Assembly: GCA_026261815.1 (NCBI GenBank)
Contig: JAMPIT010000894.1
Span: 54,550,147-54,614,146 of the forward strand
Length of the DNA stretch: 64,000 nt
Reading direction: 5' to 3'
Source of the DNA: Monarcha castaneiventris obscurior
Lineage: Eukaryota; Chordata; Aves; Passeriformes; Monarchidae
Shown in pieces: positions 39,701-47,813 of this stretch. A program made the position numbers and the translations under genes. Position 1 is the first letter of the stretch, and each line of letters starts with the position of its first letter. Under the pieces are notes generated by a model. That model was not told where the DNA came from, did not search any database, and was given only the letters and a program-made list of their open reading frames with translations.

Positions 39701-42700
39701 TTGCCATGGTAATAACCACCCTGATCAACCTGCTGAAGAGCAGCGTGCCACTGACAGGTCAGCAGTCTGAGTAAATCACAAACACCTGGGATGTTTAAGT
39801 GTTTTCTGGTTGTTCTCTGAAATTCGCCACGTAAGGTAACTCTTTAAGATTCCTGTTCCTAGAGGCTTTGAAGCTGCTGGCATAAACCTGCCTGGATTGT
39901 GAGCAGTGGCCTGTTCCATGCAGACAGTGGCCCCAGCAGGACAGAGCTCTGTGTGTGACTTCACGAACAGCAGTAGCCTCAGGGGCTGCAAGGACATTCT
40001 CTGCGTGTCTCTGAGGGTGGCAGCTGCCCTTGGGGCTGCCCTGGTGCATCCTCATCCTGCCCTGATATTTCTGGGTGGTGATTGAGTGGCACTTGAACAG
40101 GACACAGCAGAATAGTTCTGTTGGAGGGGATGTACAACGAGCATCTCTTGACCAATTCAGGGCTGACCAAAAGTTAAAGCATGGTTTTAAGGGCGTTGAC
40201 GCTAAATTAAATTGAAATCCCATTTTCTTTTACTTGGAATGTGAATTCACATTGATTACAGGAACATTTCCTTTTAATAACATTTTAAAAGTATGTATAA
40301 ACATGCAATTTTCTTGTTTTGACTGCTTTAATGTTGACATAGATTGTTTCAATGGGTGGAGAACAGAAATCAGCCAACCTGATGAATTTCAAGGTGTAGT
40401 TCGGGCTCAAGGATACTTTTCCTGAAATTCAACTGCTTGCACTTTACACACAGCCTTGTTATTTAACTGATTGCTCCAGCATTTATCTAGTTCAAGGAAA
40501 ACTTTCTGCTTCACCTGACTTTGAACACTTTCTTTTGCCTTGGAGCTTGTGGAACTTGTACGTAGCCTAGAAATTGCTCAGCGTATTCAGAGGTGCAGAA
40601 TTTGGGGAAGAAATTTTTTTGTTCCATGTTCTTAAACAAATGAAAGGAGTGTAGTTTTCCTGTAGCAGCAAGTAGCACTTCTTGTATTGGTTTATAATTT
40701 GGTGTGCCACTTAGGACAGCACTGTGGTATGTAATTAGCAGTTTCCTTTGCAGTTGTTACCCACAAGTTGTCCAGATATTGAATAATATTTTAAAGTCTT
40801 TCTATATTAAACAAACCAAACAGTACAGAAATTTGTCCCTTAAATGGCCTCTGTAGTCTTAACATGTTTATTTTGTACCTGCCTGGATATCAAGTTAATT
40901 ATGAGATAATTCTCAAAAGATAAAGGGGAGCAGTAAAGGGTTGGACATGTTCTCTTGAATTTTTTTTATCCATATTAATTTTTGAAAACACACAGTGCAT
41001 TGTAGGTGTTTTTAAACTTGATAGAAAATGCTTTAAAATAGTTTTAAAGTATTGAAAATACTGTTGCATTTATATTTTTCTCCCTTTTTTATGGTAACTT
41101 TCTGATATTTTAAAACCTTCCAATTAGCAGGACTTGGTGTGGTGGCAGTAGAGAAATCATTTCACTGAGAAGAGGGGGACTTCCTTAAGATTTGGGCTCT
41201 GTGAGAGGCAAATGGAGTGTAAGATGTGATACCATGTATTTATCCTCATGGGAAAAACAATGCCCTGGCTTCAGAAGCAGAGTGCCAGATCCCTGGCCAG
41301 ACCAGGATGACCCTGGCTGCATTTGCTGTCAGAGAGGTTGTGGGATCTTACATTGACTAGAAAGCAAAAGTCTAAATCACCACAGGAAATTTGATTTAGG
41401 GTAGCAAATATTTCTGTAAATCAGTGAAGTCTTTACTGTCTTTTTTTCAGGACCAGAGTACCACCCTACCTGCTACCACTCGCACACTCCTGCACACACA
41501 TCCTTCCCCTTTTCCCGTCCCCAGGCACGTGTTTTGGCAGGGAATAATGGGACATGCAGTCATTGGTCTGTCTGCTGTGCATTTAGAGCCACAGCCTAAG
41601 CACCTGCTGTCTCCTTGCAGGCCTGCTGGATAAATTTGGCTAAAAACAGCCTAACTTTCATGGCTGCAGTGGTGTGATGAAGCAGGTTAAAGGAGATGTT
41701 TCCCTCTCATGAGTGTAGTTTCTCCAGTTTGCCCTGGCACTACAGTGAGTCACTGGGGAGAGGGCAAATGGTTGCCCTGTGAGCATCAACAAAACATTTC
41801 TGTGTGGGACTTGGCTCGCACATTTTTGTAGAATGTTCTCTGAAATGTCACAGTTTGTGGAGTGTTAATGTGGAGCTCAATCCCACCCCTGTTCTGAAAT
41901 GCAGTAACCAAGTCCCAGAGAAGCTGAAGTGAACAATAGGGTATTTTTAATGTCAGAATGTCCAGCTCAGATAGCCAGGCAGTAGCTCCCAGCTCAGCCT
42001 TTCATGGACACAGCAGGAGGCCTTGAGGAGAAGCATTTGCTCCCATCAGGAATTTCTCCATCATCCTCAGGGAGAAGTATGTGGGCTGCACAGAAGCTTT
42101 CTGTGGCCCCAGCTGGACCATGCTGGTCACGCATGAACGTGCTTGTGCTCTGCTGGACTTGCCCTCTGCTCTTTCTCCTGCCTCCCTTTATCGATGTTTG
42201 CATGTGTCCAAATCATTCTTGTCCTTTTTTGTCTTTAAATTCTCTTTCAAGGGTAACTAAAGCTCTTCCTTCTATTCTTCATCTTCTCCCCTTTCCCGGT
42301 TAGATGACTGTAGGAAAGGTCTCACGTGCAATTGGAGCTGTGGCTGAAGTTCTTGTAAATCTCTATGTGAATGATCACAGACCCAAGCCACAGCTTGAAC
42401 TGGTAAGACTAAACCCACAAAGAAACAGTAACTTCACTTAAGAGCAGTGTTCCCAGAATGCCGTCCTTGCTTAAGACCCCAGTTGTGGAGCACTTGAAGC
42501 CTTATGAAGGGGTCTTGGTCTAACACTTACTAAAGAATCAAGTGCACATTGGCACAATATGCTGATGGAAATATTGCTCACCACATCTATTTATATTTTT
42601 ATTACTTGACTGTGTGAATTAAAACTTCAGGAGGCTTTTATTAAATGTAATTACTGTAGAATTAGTAACAGAAGACAATTATTACTCAGGGTGGCTTCTA

Positions 42701-45700
42701 AAGAAAGTTTTGTGCATGCTTATGCAGTTATTTTTAACACACAAGTGCTGAATCACCGTGCCTCCTTTTGAAGAGGGCTGTTTCTCAACTCTGACACTGT
42801 TCTGTGTTGAATTCAGAAGCGGTCTCTGGACAGAGCTGCAGGTTCTTGCCCCATTCCTGACTCTCCATCTGCTGCCTCTACTGCTCAGAGCTGTCAGGTA
42901 TTGGGAAGCCAAGTAAGGTGTTGTGTTGTGGTGATGACACTTTACTTACCAGCCAGCACTAAACTCAGTTGTTTCAGCTTCATTGTAACTATCTGATCTA
43001 TTAACACCCTGTTTTTAAAAACACATCTGTGTGGTTTTCCATTTGCATGGTTGGTTGTTTGGAAAGATTCATGCTCTAAAATGATCCATCAGAGCAAAAC
43101 AGATTGCTAATGGCAGATCTGGAGTAGGATTCTCAACTTCTAAGCACAGGACAACGTGACAATGACAACTGTGAGTTCTACTTAACATTAAAAAAATGGT
43201 TCCAAGGTCACCTTCTGCTCGCAAATGGAAGATGAGTTGTGTGGACTGTGTGCTGCTGTCTGAATGTGTCTTGGACTTTTCCTCCTCCATCCCACGTGTG
43301 GTACCTCTCCTGTGGGAGCAGGGGTGGTAGAAGGGGGAGAGAGGGATGATGGATGTGGCAGACACAGCACGCTCGTCTGTGCCAACCTGTAACCAGCCAT
43401 AATATGGTAATGCTGAGTAACATCCTCATACCTGCCTCTGATAAGAAAAGGGAAATCCAGTGGCATCTAATCAATTCCTAGTTCACTTTTCTGTACCTTT
43501 TGCATGTATATCTAAGGGGGGATGAGGTTTGTGGCAATTAAGGAACGTTAATTACCAGCCTAATTTCATCAAACTTTCAAAATAGTTTTGCGTTGTTAAT
43601 ATGGATTGTATTTTGAATGTGTTAAAAGTGTTCTCAATGTCTGTGGTAGGAAACAAACTGATTTTTAAAGCTAACCAAGCCCCAGCTCGGGCTGTAGTCT
43701 CAGGAGGAGCATGGCTGAGAGGGGAGGCACATCTGCGGCGATAGGAAGGGTGGTTCAGACAGCAGCATTGAAGACTGTCTGCTTTTCCTCCTGGACCTTA
43801 AAGCACAAGCCTGCATTCCTCCAGAGTGTGTCTGAACTGAGTCTTCAGGGCATCTGTGTGCTTGGCTCCAGATGCAAGTCTGTTGTTTGAGGCTGGCGAG
43901 GTGTGCCTTCACCTCCTGAGAGACACGAGTCCCTGAGCCAGGGCGGTGCAGGGTGACGAGGGAGCTCTCAGGGATGGTGCTGCTCTTGGACCTGAGTAGT
44001 CAAAATGCTGGTGAACTCCCAGAGGGAATCTGCATGCAAGTCCAGCATAAAAGTCACCCCTTTAAAGCCCTTGTGATGTCTGATTTATTAATTGCTGCCT
44101 AAACCTACAGAGTTGCAATAATGAGGAATAAAAAAGCTGACTGATGCTTACTGTAATTGTGCTTGGAGGGTGCTGTGCGACGCTTCAAGCAGCTAAAGCA
44201 GCTGCCCCCTTCCTCAGGATTTATATCTGGGTGTGGGGCCACAGCTTTATGTTCTGTTTTTATCTTTTAACAGGGCTCTCTGCGAAAAGAATTCCCCATG
44301 TCTATCGGGGGGAGTGACATTTGTTATTTCTGCAAGAAGCGGGTCTATGTCATGGAGAGGCTGAGTGCAGAAGGCCACTTCTTTCACAGGGAGTGCTTCA
44401 AGTGTGAAATATGTTCTACAACACTCCGCTTAGGAATTTATGCCTTTGATGTTGAAGAAGGTAATGTAGGAGCTCTTTAAGAGTATTTTGAAATATCTGA
44501 GTATTGGTGCTTTTAATGGAACTGGGCAAAAAGATCTGGCCCAGTAGCACGGTCAGGAGGAGGTCTGCCAAATGTGGTGTTTGTGTCCGTGCTGATCTTT
44601 TGAGTCCTTGTACTTGCAGTCCTAGTCTTTTGAAAGAGTTGAGTTATGACAGACCTGAGCTTTAAATGAAGAAATCCTCAGTGGAAAATAAGTTGAGTGA
44701 CCAAAATGCACTTTGTCCAATCACAGGTCAAAGTAAGGGGGGGCAGAGGGGGTGAGGTTTCTCCAATAATACAGAGTTACTCTTATCTCTCATTTAAAAC
44801 TGGCCATTAAATAATGTGATCTGGAAGGACAAGCCTTAATAGTGGCAGATTTACATGGATGCAGGGAATATAGGTTATTTCTTTTAAGATGTTATGGTCA
44901 GGAGTTGAAAGCAGTAGGACTGGCCAAGCACTGTGTAATTTATCACAGGCTCCAGGCTGCTGTAGAACAGGAGGTTCAGATCTTGGGTGCTCCATCCCAC
45001 CTAGAGCCTGGGGTTTGCCATCATTTTTTTTTTTCTTTTTTTTTAGTTTGGAATGGAATTATCAAACTGATTTGAAATTCCTTTGTCCTTCCAAATTATT
45101 TGAGTAGATCCAAGTATTAACCTGATCTCCCTCTGCAATAAGATTAAAGATTCAAGGTCAAAGTGGTTCTTTTTCGGTCTGGGGAATCTGCAAAATGGTC
45201 TCTTTGAGCTGATTATTTGACTTCTTTTTTCTGCTTGATGTCTTGAGTTGGTTTGTGACTTTGTATTTATGGGATGTTGTTTTTTGCTGTTTATTAATGT
45301 TATACCTGAGTGGTAGATAAATGACCTTGTGTTATTGAACTAACGTGCAAATCTGTAAAAGACACCTATTCAGAGCTGTTTAACAGTGTCAGTGCCAGGT
45401 TTCCCATTCCTCTGGCTGCCCAACTGTTCATTATCCTGGTTTCATTTTTTTATAGATGCAACAGTGATTTTTTTCAGTCCATGTATAGATAACACACCCT
45501 ATAACTGATTTTTCCCTCTTGTAGGTAAATTTTACTGTAAACCTCACTTTACGCACTGCAAAATCAGTACGAAACACAGAAAGAGAAGGGCAACAATACA
45601 GGTCCATGGAAAGGTATGGATTGATTATATTGCTAATGCATTGTTGAGGCAGCTTTATCTGGAGCAGGGTGCAGTACTTACGTGTGTGTGTGTGGATGTT

Positions 45701-46325
45701 TTCTACCTAATGTGCAGTAAAATCAGTGCTAAAATCCAAAACCCCTGGTTCTGTGAGTTTGGGGTGTTTATAATCTGGTTCTCAACGGATTTTAGCTTTT
45801 CCTATGCAAAGTAAAGTCGAACTTAAGAGCAACTGGAAATGAAAATGTATATAAAGACTTGAAGACAGTAGCAGAAACTGGACTTACATACTTCAGAAGC
45901 GTATTTAACACTTTTTATTTTTTAATGCTCTTTATAAGGAGGCGATAGAAGCATGGAAGAAAGTGGAAGCCAAACCCACAGAGATCACCACAGAAAGCAC
46001 TTTGTCCACTGCTAGCAGTCCAGAGGCCAGGTCCCCAGGTATCCTGCCTTCCTTCTTTAGGGGCGCGCTAAGCTGGCCCCTGCGGGTGACAAGGGATCTG
46101 CTTGACATTCCCAGACGCCTGTCTAACTGGATGCATGGTTTCCTGCACGCTACCCACCTCCATTTCAGGGACAATGCATATAACTATACCTACCTGTACG
46201 AACTCCTGAGCCTTGGTGTGCCACTCCTCTGTGCTCTCCTAGAGGTACTCGCTCACATGTACCGGGAAGCAGAGCTATCACTTGAAAATGTGCTTGAATG
46301 GGTGAAAAGATTCTGTAGGGTTTGA
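15499..46325 (+). CDS. MICAL2: MICAL2 flavin monooxygenase, short isoform (spliced, N-terminal exon outside window)
   Basis: MICAL2 is an FAD/NADPH-dependent monooxygenase that oxidises methionines of actin and depolymerises filaments; the family's MICAL2 acts largely in the nucleus and influences MRTF/SRF transcription (established knowledge). I see 22 exons that join in frame to 3270 nt (1089 residues plus stop). Numbering from the first Cys in the window: FAD monooxygenase about 1-420 with GGGPCG at 5-10, DG at 135-136 and GD at 309-310; CH domain about 428-542; basic nuclear localisation signal about 573-596; linker 580-869; LIM domain 886-939; hydrophobic C-terminus. The human short form is about 1124 residues; adding the missing ~88 N-terminal residues gives a slightly longer bird protein. 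All firm introns are GT-AG and there is no frameshift or internal stop. MICAL3 is a paralogue, but the linker and the C-terminus after the LIM domain match MICAL2. Exon coordinates follow separately. Confidence 0.95.
16349..16465 (+). CDS. MICAL2: MICAL2 exon B: monooxygenase domain
   Basis: Encodes about residues 70-109 ([20 protein letters not shown], then [13 protein letters not shown]), part of the monooxygenase fold. Acceptor cccacag|GT supplies two bases to complete Ser with the previous exon; donor CAAA|gtatta leaves one base. Length is 117 nt. Only 642 bp separate it from exon A. Confidence 0.93.
17460..17561 (+). CDS. MICAL2: MICAL2 exon C: DG motif of monooxygenase
   Basis: Encodes about residues 109-143, starting TGWRAEFLP after the shared Lys and ending [14 protein letters not shown]. 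Asp135-Gly136 is the DG motif, which in flavin hydroxylases contacts FAD and NADPH. Acceptor tgttttcag|AG and donor GAAG|gtgggt fit the neighbouring phases; 102 nt. Confidence 0.94.
19401..19556 (+). CDS. MICAL2: MICAL2 exon D: monooxygenase domain
   Basis: Encodes about residues 143-195: [20 protein letters not shown], then [19 protein letters not shown], then [13 protein letters not shown]. It is almost identical to mammalian MICAL2 as recalled. Acceptor tgctcaccag|GC; donor ACGG|gtgggt; 156 nt. It lies 1.8 kb downstream of exon C. Confidence 0.94.
20497..20597 (+). CDS. MICAL2: MICAL2 exon E: monooxygenase domain
   Basis: Encodes about residues 195-228: [20 protein letters not shown] then [13 protein letters not shown]. 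The substrate-side region [19 protein letters not shown] is diagnostic of MICALs. Acceptor cttttcag|GG; donor AAC|gtatgt in phase 0; 101 nt. Confidence 0.94.
22220..22477 (+). CDS. MICAL2: MICAL2 exon F: monooxygenase domain with GD motif
   Basis: Encodes residues 229-314 in 86 whole codons (phase 0 at both ends), from [18 protein letters not shown] to [12 protein letters not shown]. Gly309-Asp310 is the second FAD-contact motif (GD) of flavoprotein hydroxylases. Acceptor tccttgcag|GAC; donor GAG|gtatat. Confidence 0.95.
22969..23073. repeat. Polypyrimidine 10-bp tandem repeat (CCTTTTTTTT)n
   Basis: About ten and a half copies of a 10-bp unit made only of C and T, with one CA interruption near 23022. 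It lies in the intron before exon G, about 300 bp from that acceptor. An expanded polypyrimidine microsatellite. Confidence 0.93.
23378..23493 (+). CDS. MICAL2: MICAL2 exon G: PFWPMGTG segment
   Basis: Encodes residues 315-352 and two bases of 353: [20 protein letters not shown] then [18 protein letters not shown]. It completes the GD...PFWPMGTG signature of the MICAL FAD site. Acceptor cttacag|CCC; donor CG|gtgagt. Upstream, at 22969-23073, lies a polypyrimidine repeat. Confidence 0.94.
24541..24667 (+). CDS. MICAL2: MICAL2 exon H: end of monooxygenase core
   Basis: Encodes residues 353-395: [20 protein letters not shown] then [20 protein letters not shown] and HQ. The first base completes Arg353 to give AERES. 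Acceptor cctctgtaag|A (AAG type, with a preceding T-rich tract); donor CAG|gtcagt, phase 0. Confidence 0.93.
24857..24947 (+). CDS. MICAL2: MICAL2 exon I: linker between FAD and CH domains
   Basis: Encodes residues 396-425 and one base of 426: [20 protein letters not shown] then [17 protein letters not shown] matches the RRSVNL segment of human MICAL2. Acceptor ccctgtag|GTG; donor CAAG|gtaagt. The introns on both sides are very short (189 and 93 bp). Confidence 0.92.
25041..25188 (+). CDS. MICAL2: MICAL2 exon J: calponin-homology domain, first half
   Basis: Encodes about residues 426-475: [20 protein letters not shown] then [20 protein letters not shown] and [35 protein letters not shown] and RPDLI are CH-domain helix signatures. 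Acceptor gtttctgcag|AG; donor AT|gtaagt, the split codon being completed by C in exon K. Confidence 0.95.
25650..25992 (+). mobile_element. CR1 LINE 3' fragment
   Basis: Sense-orientation CR1 end: CTCTACAACTGCCTGAAAGG, GGTTGGTCTCTTCTCCCAG, TTTGCCCAGGGAGGTGGTGG, then CTGGACTAGATGATCTTAAA and CCAACCTAGTTCATTCTGGG with terminal GATTCTGTG. Fairly well preserved, 5'-truncated. Confidence 0.95.
27461..28409. repeat. 50-bp minisatellite, 19 copies
   Basis: Tandem units beginning TCTGAGCCGGGGCAGTGCCC and ending GCTGCTGTGCCCC: 18 units of 50 bp plus one of 49 bp (27661-27709, one base deleted), 949 bp in all. Two variable sites: CCCG/CCCA and TGCCGG/TGCTGG. The A variant appears only with the T variant (units 3, 8 and 17). 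Near-identity between copies implies recent expansion. It ends 70 bp before CH exon K. Confidence 0.97.
28480..28679 (+). CDS. MICAL2: MICAL2 exon K: calponin-homology domain, second half
   Basis: Encodes about residues 475-542: [20 protein letters not shown] then [40 protein letters not shown] and [23 protein letters not shown] and [16 protein letters not shown] are CH-domain signatures. The exon is extremely GC-rich at third codon positions (61 of 66 whole codons end in G or C by hand count), unlike the next exon. Acceptor tgcccgcag|C has an interrupted pyrimidine tract and sits 70 bp after a 50-bp minisatellite. Donor GTGG|gtaagg. Confidence 0.95.
29174..29286 (+). CDS. MICAL2: MICAL2 exon L: post-CH linker, first half of nuclear localisation signal
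   Basis: Encodes about residues 542-579: [19 protein letters not shown] then [19 protein letters not shown]. It matches the human stretch ending NNYLNLTFPRKRTPR. PRKRVPK is the first basic cluster of the MICAL2 nuclear localisation signal. AT-rich codon use (7 of 37 whole codons end in G or C). Acceptor tttggacag|AT; donor AAG|gtaagt, phase 0. Confidence 0.92.
32336..32407 (+). CDS. MICAL2: MICAL2 exon M: 24-codon exon with second basic cluster
   Basis: Encodes residues 580-603: [20 protein letters not shown] then VFEE. NKRRRKG is the same second basic cluster as in human MICAL2 and with PRKR of exon L makes a bipartite nuclear localisation signal. It is 72 nt and phase 0 at both ends, so it can be skipped without a frameshift. 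Acceptor cctttcag|GCT; donor GAG|gttggt, which is weaker than most here. Confidence 0.9.
32993..33142 (+). CDS. MICAL2: MICAL2 exon N: linker
   Basis: Encodes residues 604-653: [20 protein letters not shown] then [20 protein letters not shown] and [10 protein letters not shown]. The [18 protein letters not shown] motif is shared by MICAL2 and MICAL3. 150 nt, phase 0 at both ends. Acceptor ttccttgcag|ACT; donor CAG|gtaggt. Confidence 0.93.
34222..34326 (+). CDS. MICAL2: MICAL2 exon O: proline-rich linker
   Basis: Encodes residues 654-688: [20 protein letters not shown] then [15 protein letters not shown]. Human MICAL2 has a similar proline-rich segment here ending PPLKRQ, so position and C-terminal end agree though the middle has diverged. 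Acceptor tttacaag|GAG lies about 10 bp after an ATG that could be mistaken for a start. Donor CAG|gtagga. 105 nt, phase 0 both ends. Confidence 0.83.
35551..35763 (+). CDS. MICAL2: MICAL2 exon P: linker with short coiled-coil-like end
   Basis: Encodes residues 689-759, beginning [20 protein letters not shown] and ending [19 protein letters not shown]. The end parallels human SGVLWRLQQVEEKILQ; the [20 protein letters not shown] part parallels human RARAKSDLQLGG. Heptad-like Leu spacing suggests a short helix. Acceptor cagtttcag|GTG; donor CAG|gtgaca. 213 nt, phase 0 both ends. Confidence 0.88.
35984..36085 (+). CDS. MICAL2: MICAL2 exon Q: basic helical segment
   Basis: Encodes residues 760-793: [20 protein letters not shown] then [14 protein letters not shown]. 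It is close to the human segment KRAQNLANREFHTKNIKEKA. Acceptor tcactgcag|AAA; donor AAG|gtgaat. 102 nt, phase 0 both ends. It is rich in Lys and Arg; I know of no catalytic role. Confidence 0.93.
36660..36788 (+). CDS. MICAL2: MICAL2 exon R: Ser/Pro-rich linker
   Basis: Encodes residues 794-836: [20 protein letters not shown] then [20 protein letters not shown] and SQQ. It begins like human NKLLSKGLSHTHPPSPPSR; the rest is low-complexity Ser/Ala and presumably disordered. Acceptor ctatacag|AAT; donor CAG|gtactc. 129 nt, phase 0 both ends. Confidence 0.88.
40095..40202 (-). mobile_element. CR1 LINE fragment
   Basis: Reverse-orientation match to the CR1 segment containing GGAGGGGATGTACAACGAGC, GACCAATTCAGGGCTGACC and AAAAGTTAAAGCATG. 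It lies in the intron between linker exons R and S. Confidence 0.7.
41451..41528 (+). CDS. MICAL2: Candidate MICAL2 linker exon (weak)
   Basis: A strong acceptor (ctttttttcag|GAC) opens 26 phase-0 codons rich in Thr, His and Pro (ending [12 protein letters not shown]), followed by a weak donor CAC|gtgttt. Human MICAL2, as I recall it, has a similar-sized His/Pro-rich exon at this position between the equivalents of exons R and S. Position, phase and composition fit; sequence similarity is slight and the donor is poor. It is excluded from the 1090-codon sum. It could be a cryptic site only. Confidence 0.35.
42304..42402 (+). CDS. MICAL2: MICAL2 exon S: conserved TVGKV segment
   Basis: Encodes residues 837-869: [20 protein letters not shown] then [13 protein letters not shown]. 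It parallels human [20 protein letters not shown]. Acceptor cccggttag|ATG (TAG type, pyrimidine-rich upstream); donor CTG|gtaaga. The opening ATG is internal, not a start. 99 nt, phase 0 both ends. Confidence 0.92.
42817..42897 (+). CDS. MICAL2: Probable alternative MICAL2 exon before the LIM domain
   Basis: Twenty-seven open codons ([20 protein letters not shown] then STAQSCQ) lie between acceptor tgaattcag|AAG and donor CAG|gtattg, phase 0 at both ends. Inclusion or skipping both preserve the frame between exon S and the LIM exon. I recall no counterpart in the short human form, where the equivalent of exon S runs nearly straight into the LIM exon, so this is probably a cassette or lineage-specific exon. 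Excluded from the 1090-codon sum. Confidence 0.5.
44274..44460 (+). CDS. MICAL2: MICAL2 exon T: LIM domain, main part
   Basis: Encodes residues 870-931 and one base of 932. After [16 protein letters not shown] come the zinc ligands: CYFC (886-889), HREC after RLSAEGHFF, then CEIC, ending AFDVEEG. This is the LIM consensus C-x2-C...H-x2-C-x2-C-x2-[21 protein letters not shown] is nearly identical in MICAL2 and MICAL3. Acceptor ttttaacag|GGC; donor GAAG|gtaatg. Confidence 0.95.
45525..45613 (+). CDS. MICAL2: MICAL2 exon U: end of LIM domain
   Basis: Encodes about residues 932-961: [20 protein letters not shown] then [10 protein letters not shown]. Cys936 and His939 provide the last two zinc ligands. 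The following Lys/Arg-rich stretch matches the human segment after the LIM domain (KQRKRRAEL). Acceptor ctcttgtag|GT; donor AAG|gtatgg, phase 0. Confidence 0.93.
45939..46325 (+). CDS. MICAL2: MICAL2 exon V: terminal coding exon of short isoform
   Basis: Encodes residues 962-1089 and a TGA at 46323-46325. The first 33 codons ([20 protein letters not shown] onward) are polar. After SPG the frame runs [20 protein letters not shown], then a Trp/aromatic- and Leu-rich C-terminus ([20 protein letters not shown]) ending [13 protein letters not shown]. Human MICAL2 ends very similarly (NAYNYCYMYELLSLGLPLLW). The hydrophobic stretch suggests an amphipathic or membrane-associated helix. Acceptor tttataag|GAG is weak. 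Position 46038 is followed by an internal donor (gtatcc) that could switch to a long isoform. Confidence 0.94.
   Translation, partial: EAIEAWKKVEAKPTEITTESTLSTASSPEARSPGILPSFFRGALSWPLRVTRDLLDIPRRLSNWMHGFLHATHLHFRDNAYNYTYLYELLSLGVPLLCALLEVLAHMYREAELSLENVLEWVKRFCRV
46039..46044 (+). promoter_or_regulatory. MICAL2: Alternative 5' splice site within terminal exon V
   Basis: CCCCAG|gtatcc lies between Pro994 and the short-form tail. Cutting here leaves one base (G). The exon at 62870 begins with two bases (GC) before its open frame, so the junction reads GGC (Gly) in phase. In human MICAL2 the long and short forms diverge at the equivalent SPP residues, as I recall. Splicing is inferred; no transcript data are available. 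Confidence 0.6.
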
Positions 46326-46990
46326 ATCCTTCTATGTGTCTTGCTCAGTTGTGCCTTTCAGATTTTCAAAATTAACAGCCTGGCTATTTTCTTGAGGGTT
46401 TTTTTCTTTTTTGGTTTGGAGGGATTTGTTTTCGCTTTTCATGCAATTTCATGCATGACTTCATTGAACGGTGGATCCCTTCTGATAGAAATGAGGTACA
46501 GTCGAAATTTTCAACATAAAATGTACTGTATGTTAGAGCATGAAGGACAGTGTCCAAACACATTTCCAGAACATGAAGACAGATGAAGGATATTTTGTAG
46601 ATTATTTCCCCCCTGTTTTATTCTGTGATCAGACCACTGGGGAAGATGGTACATTTTGAAACCATTTTTCTCCCTGCCTCCTATCCCCAGCTTTTTTTTT
46701 TTTTCTTTTTTTCCAGTTAAACCAAGAAAGAATGTGTGTTCTTTCAGGGAATATTTCTGACAAATGACTGGGTTTTGAAACCTGAATATGGCGCGTAGCT
46801 TTTTTTTTCCCTTGCTTTCATCTTTCCTCTGGGTTATGAGGTTTATAACATGCATGAATATGTTTTTTAAAAAATCATGTACATAATTCACATTGCTCCT
46901 AGTCATGCCTTTTGCATTGCTTTACGTGTGATAGATATCTTTTGTTGATAGTGAGTATTGTCTGTTCCACTAATTTATTTAAAGTTTTTA

Positions 46991-46996
46991 AATAAA
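46991..46996 (+). terminator. Poly(A) signal candidate 1
   Basis: AATAAA in an AT-rich context 666 bp after the stop codon, followed by moderately GT-rich sequence (gttagttgagtg). The nearest canonical signal to the stop. Confidence 0.5.
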
Positions 46997-47708
46997 TTGG
47001 AAGAGCAAATGTTAGTTGAGTGAAGGCTGGATTGAAATTTTAAGTCAAAGGAACTGGCAGAAAGAGGTGGACCAGACACTCCTCAAGTCAAGGCTTCCTT
47101 GGCTGATACGAGGAATATCAATTTATGGAGCACTCCTCTGTATGTGAAGTCACTCCTGTTGTGCCTCTGTGCAGGCACTGCTCCCAGTCTCTTTTGGAAT
47201 TTTTTAGAAATACAAGTTTAGAACAAACATCAAAAGCCCATAAATGTGTTCTTAGGAGATAACTTACTTGGATAATTCATTTCAACGTTGGTGGCAGAAA
47301 GGTGAAATTCTGTTATCTGGAGCAGCAGATAAGTAAATTCTTTCGGATGTCCCTCAACGAGGTCTACCTTAATCAGAAGGTCTCCCTTAATCTGTTAAAC
47401 AGCAAGGACACAGTGACATCCCAGTTCTGGTTACTTTCAGCCTAGTTAGCCAGTGAGGCAAGCATGCTCCCTGCCTTTCAAGTATTACACATATTCAGAA
47501 GTTTACCAGGAAATGGGTAAATACTTAAACATGGCAATATGTGTAGCCTAAAATGAAAAGCATCTGTAGCATTTATTTGTCGCCAAAAGAATGTGGCATT
47601 AACAATAGGAAATATTGTTGCATTCAGTTAGTACCAAAATTGAGGATCACCTTCCAGTGGTCCCAAATGACTGTGCTGCCTATGGACTGGCAGGTCTTGG
47701 GGTTTGTT

Positions 47709-47733
47709 GTTTTGTTTTGTTTTGTTTTGTTTT
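47709..47733. repeat. (GTTTT)5 microsatellite
   Basis: Five perfect pentanucleotide copies in the putative 3' UTR or downstream region of the short isoform. Confidence 0.95.
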
Positions 47734-47807
47734 AATATAATGTGGGAAAAGATGATTTGAATTGTTTTGCCTCTTAGGTATTAAAAGGAAATGTGTCTGC
47801 TGTTTAA

Positions 47808-47813
47808 AATAAA
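47808..47813 (+). terminator. Poly(A) signal candidate 2
   Basis: AATAAA within tttaaaataaatgac. Downstream sequence is T-rich rather than strongly GT-rich. Confidence 0.4.

Larger units (their letters stand above)
36789..42303 (+). other. Large linker intron R-S
   Basis: 5.5 kb of mostly AT-rich sequence, holding a CR1 fragment (40095-40202, minus strand) and one candidate small exon (41451-41528). No other exon, RNA gene or regulatory element could be supported. Confidence 0.7.
42403..45524 (+). other. Introns flanking the LIM exon
   Basis: 42403-44273 holds the probable alternative exon at 42817-42897 and otherwise nothing recognised. 44461-45524 holds a T-rich run near 45026-45046 and otherwise nothing. 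Confidence 0.7.

Noticed and set aside
39795..40223. 142-codon minus-strand open frame
   Set aside because: Overlaps the CR1 fragment at 40095-40202 and lacks any family resemblance.
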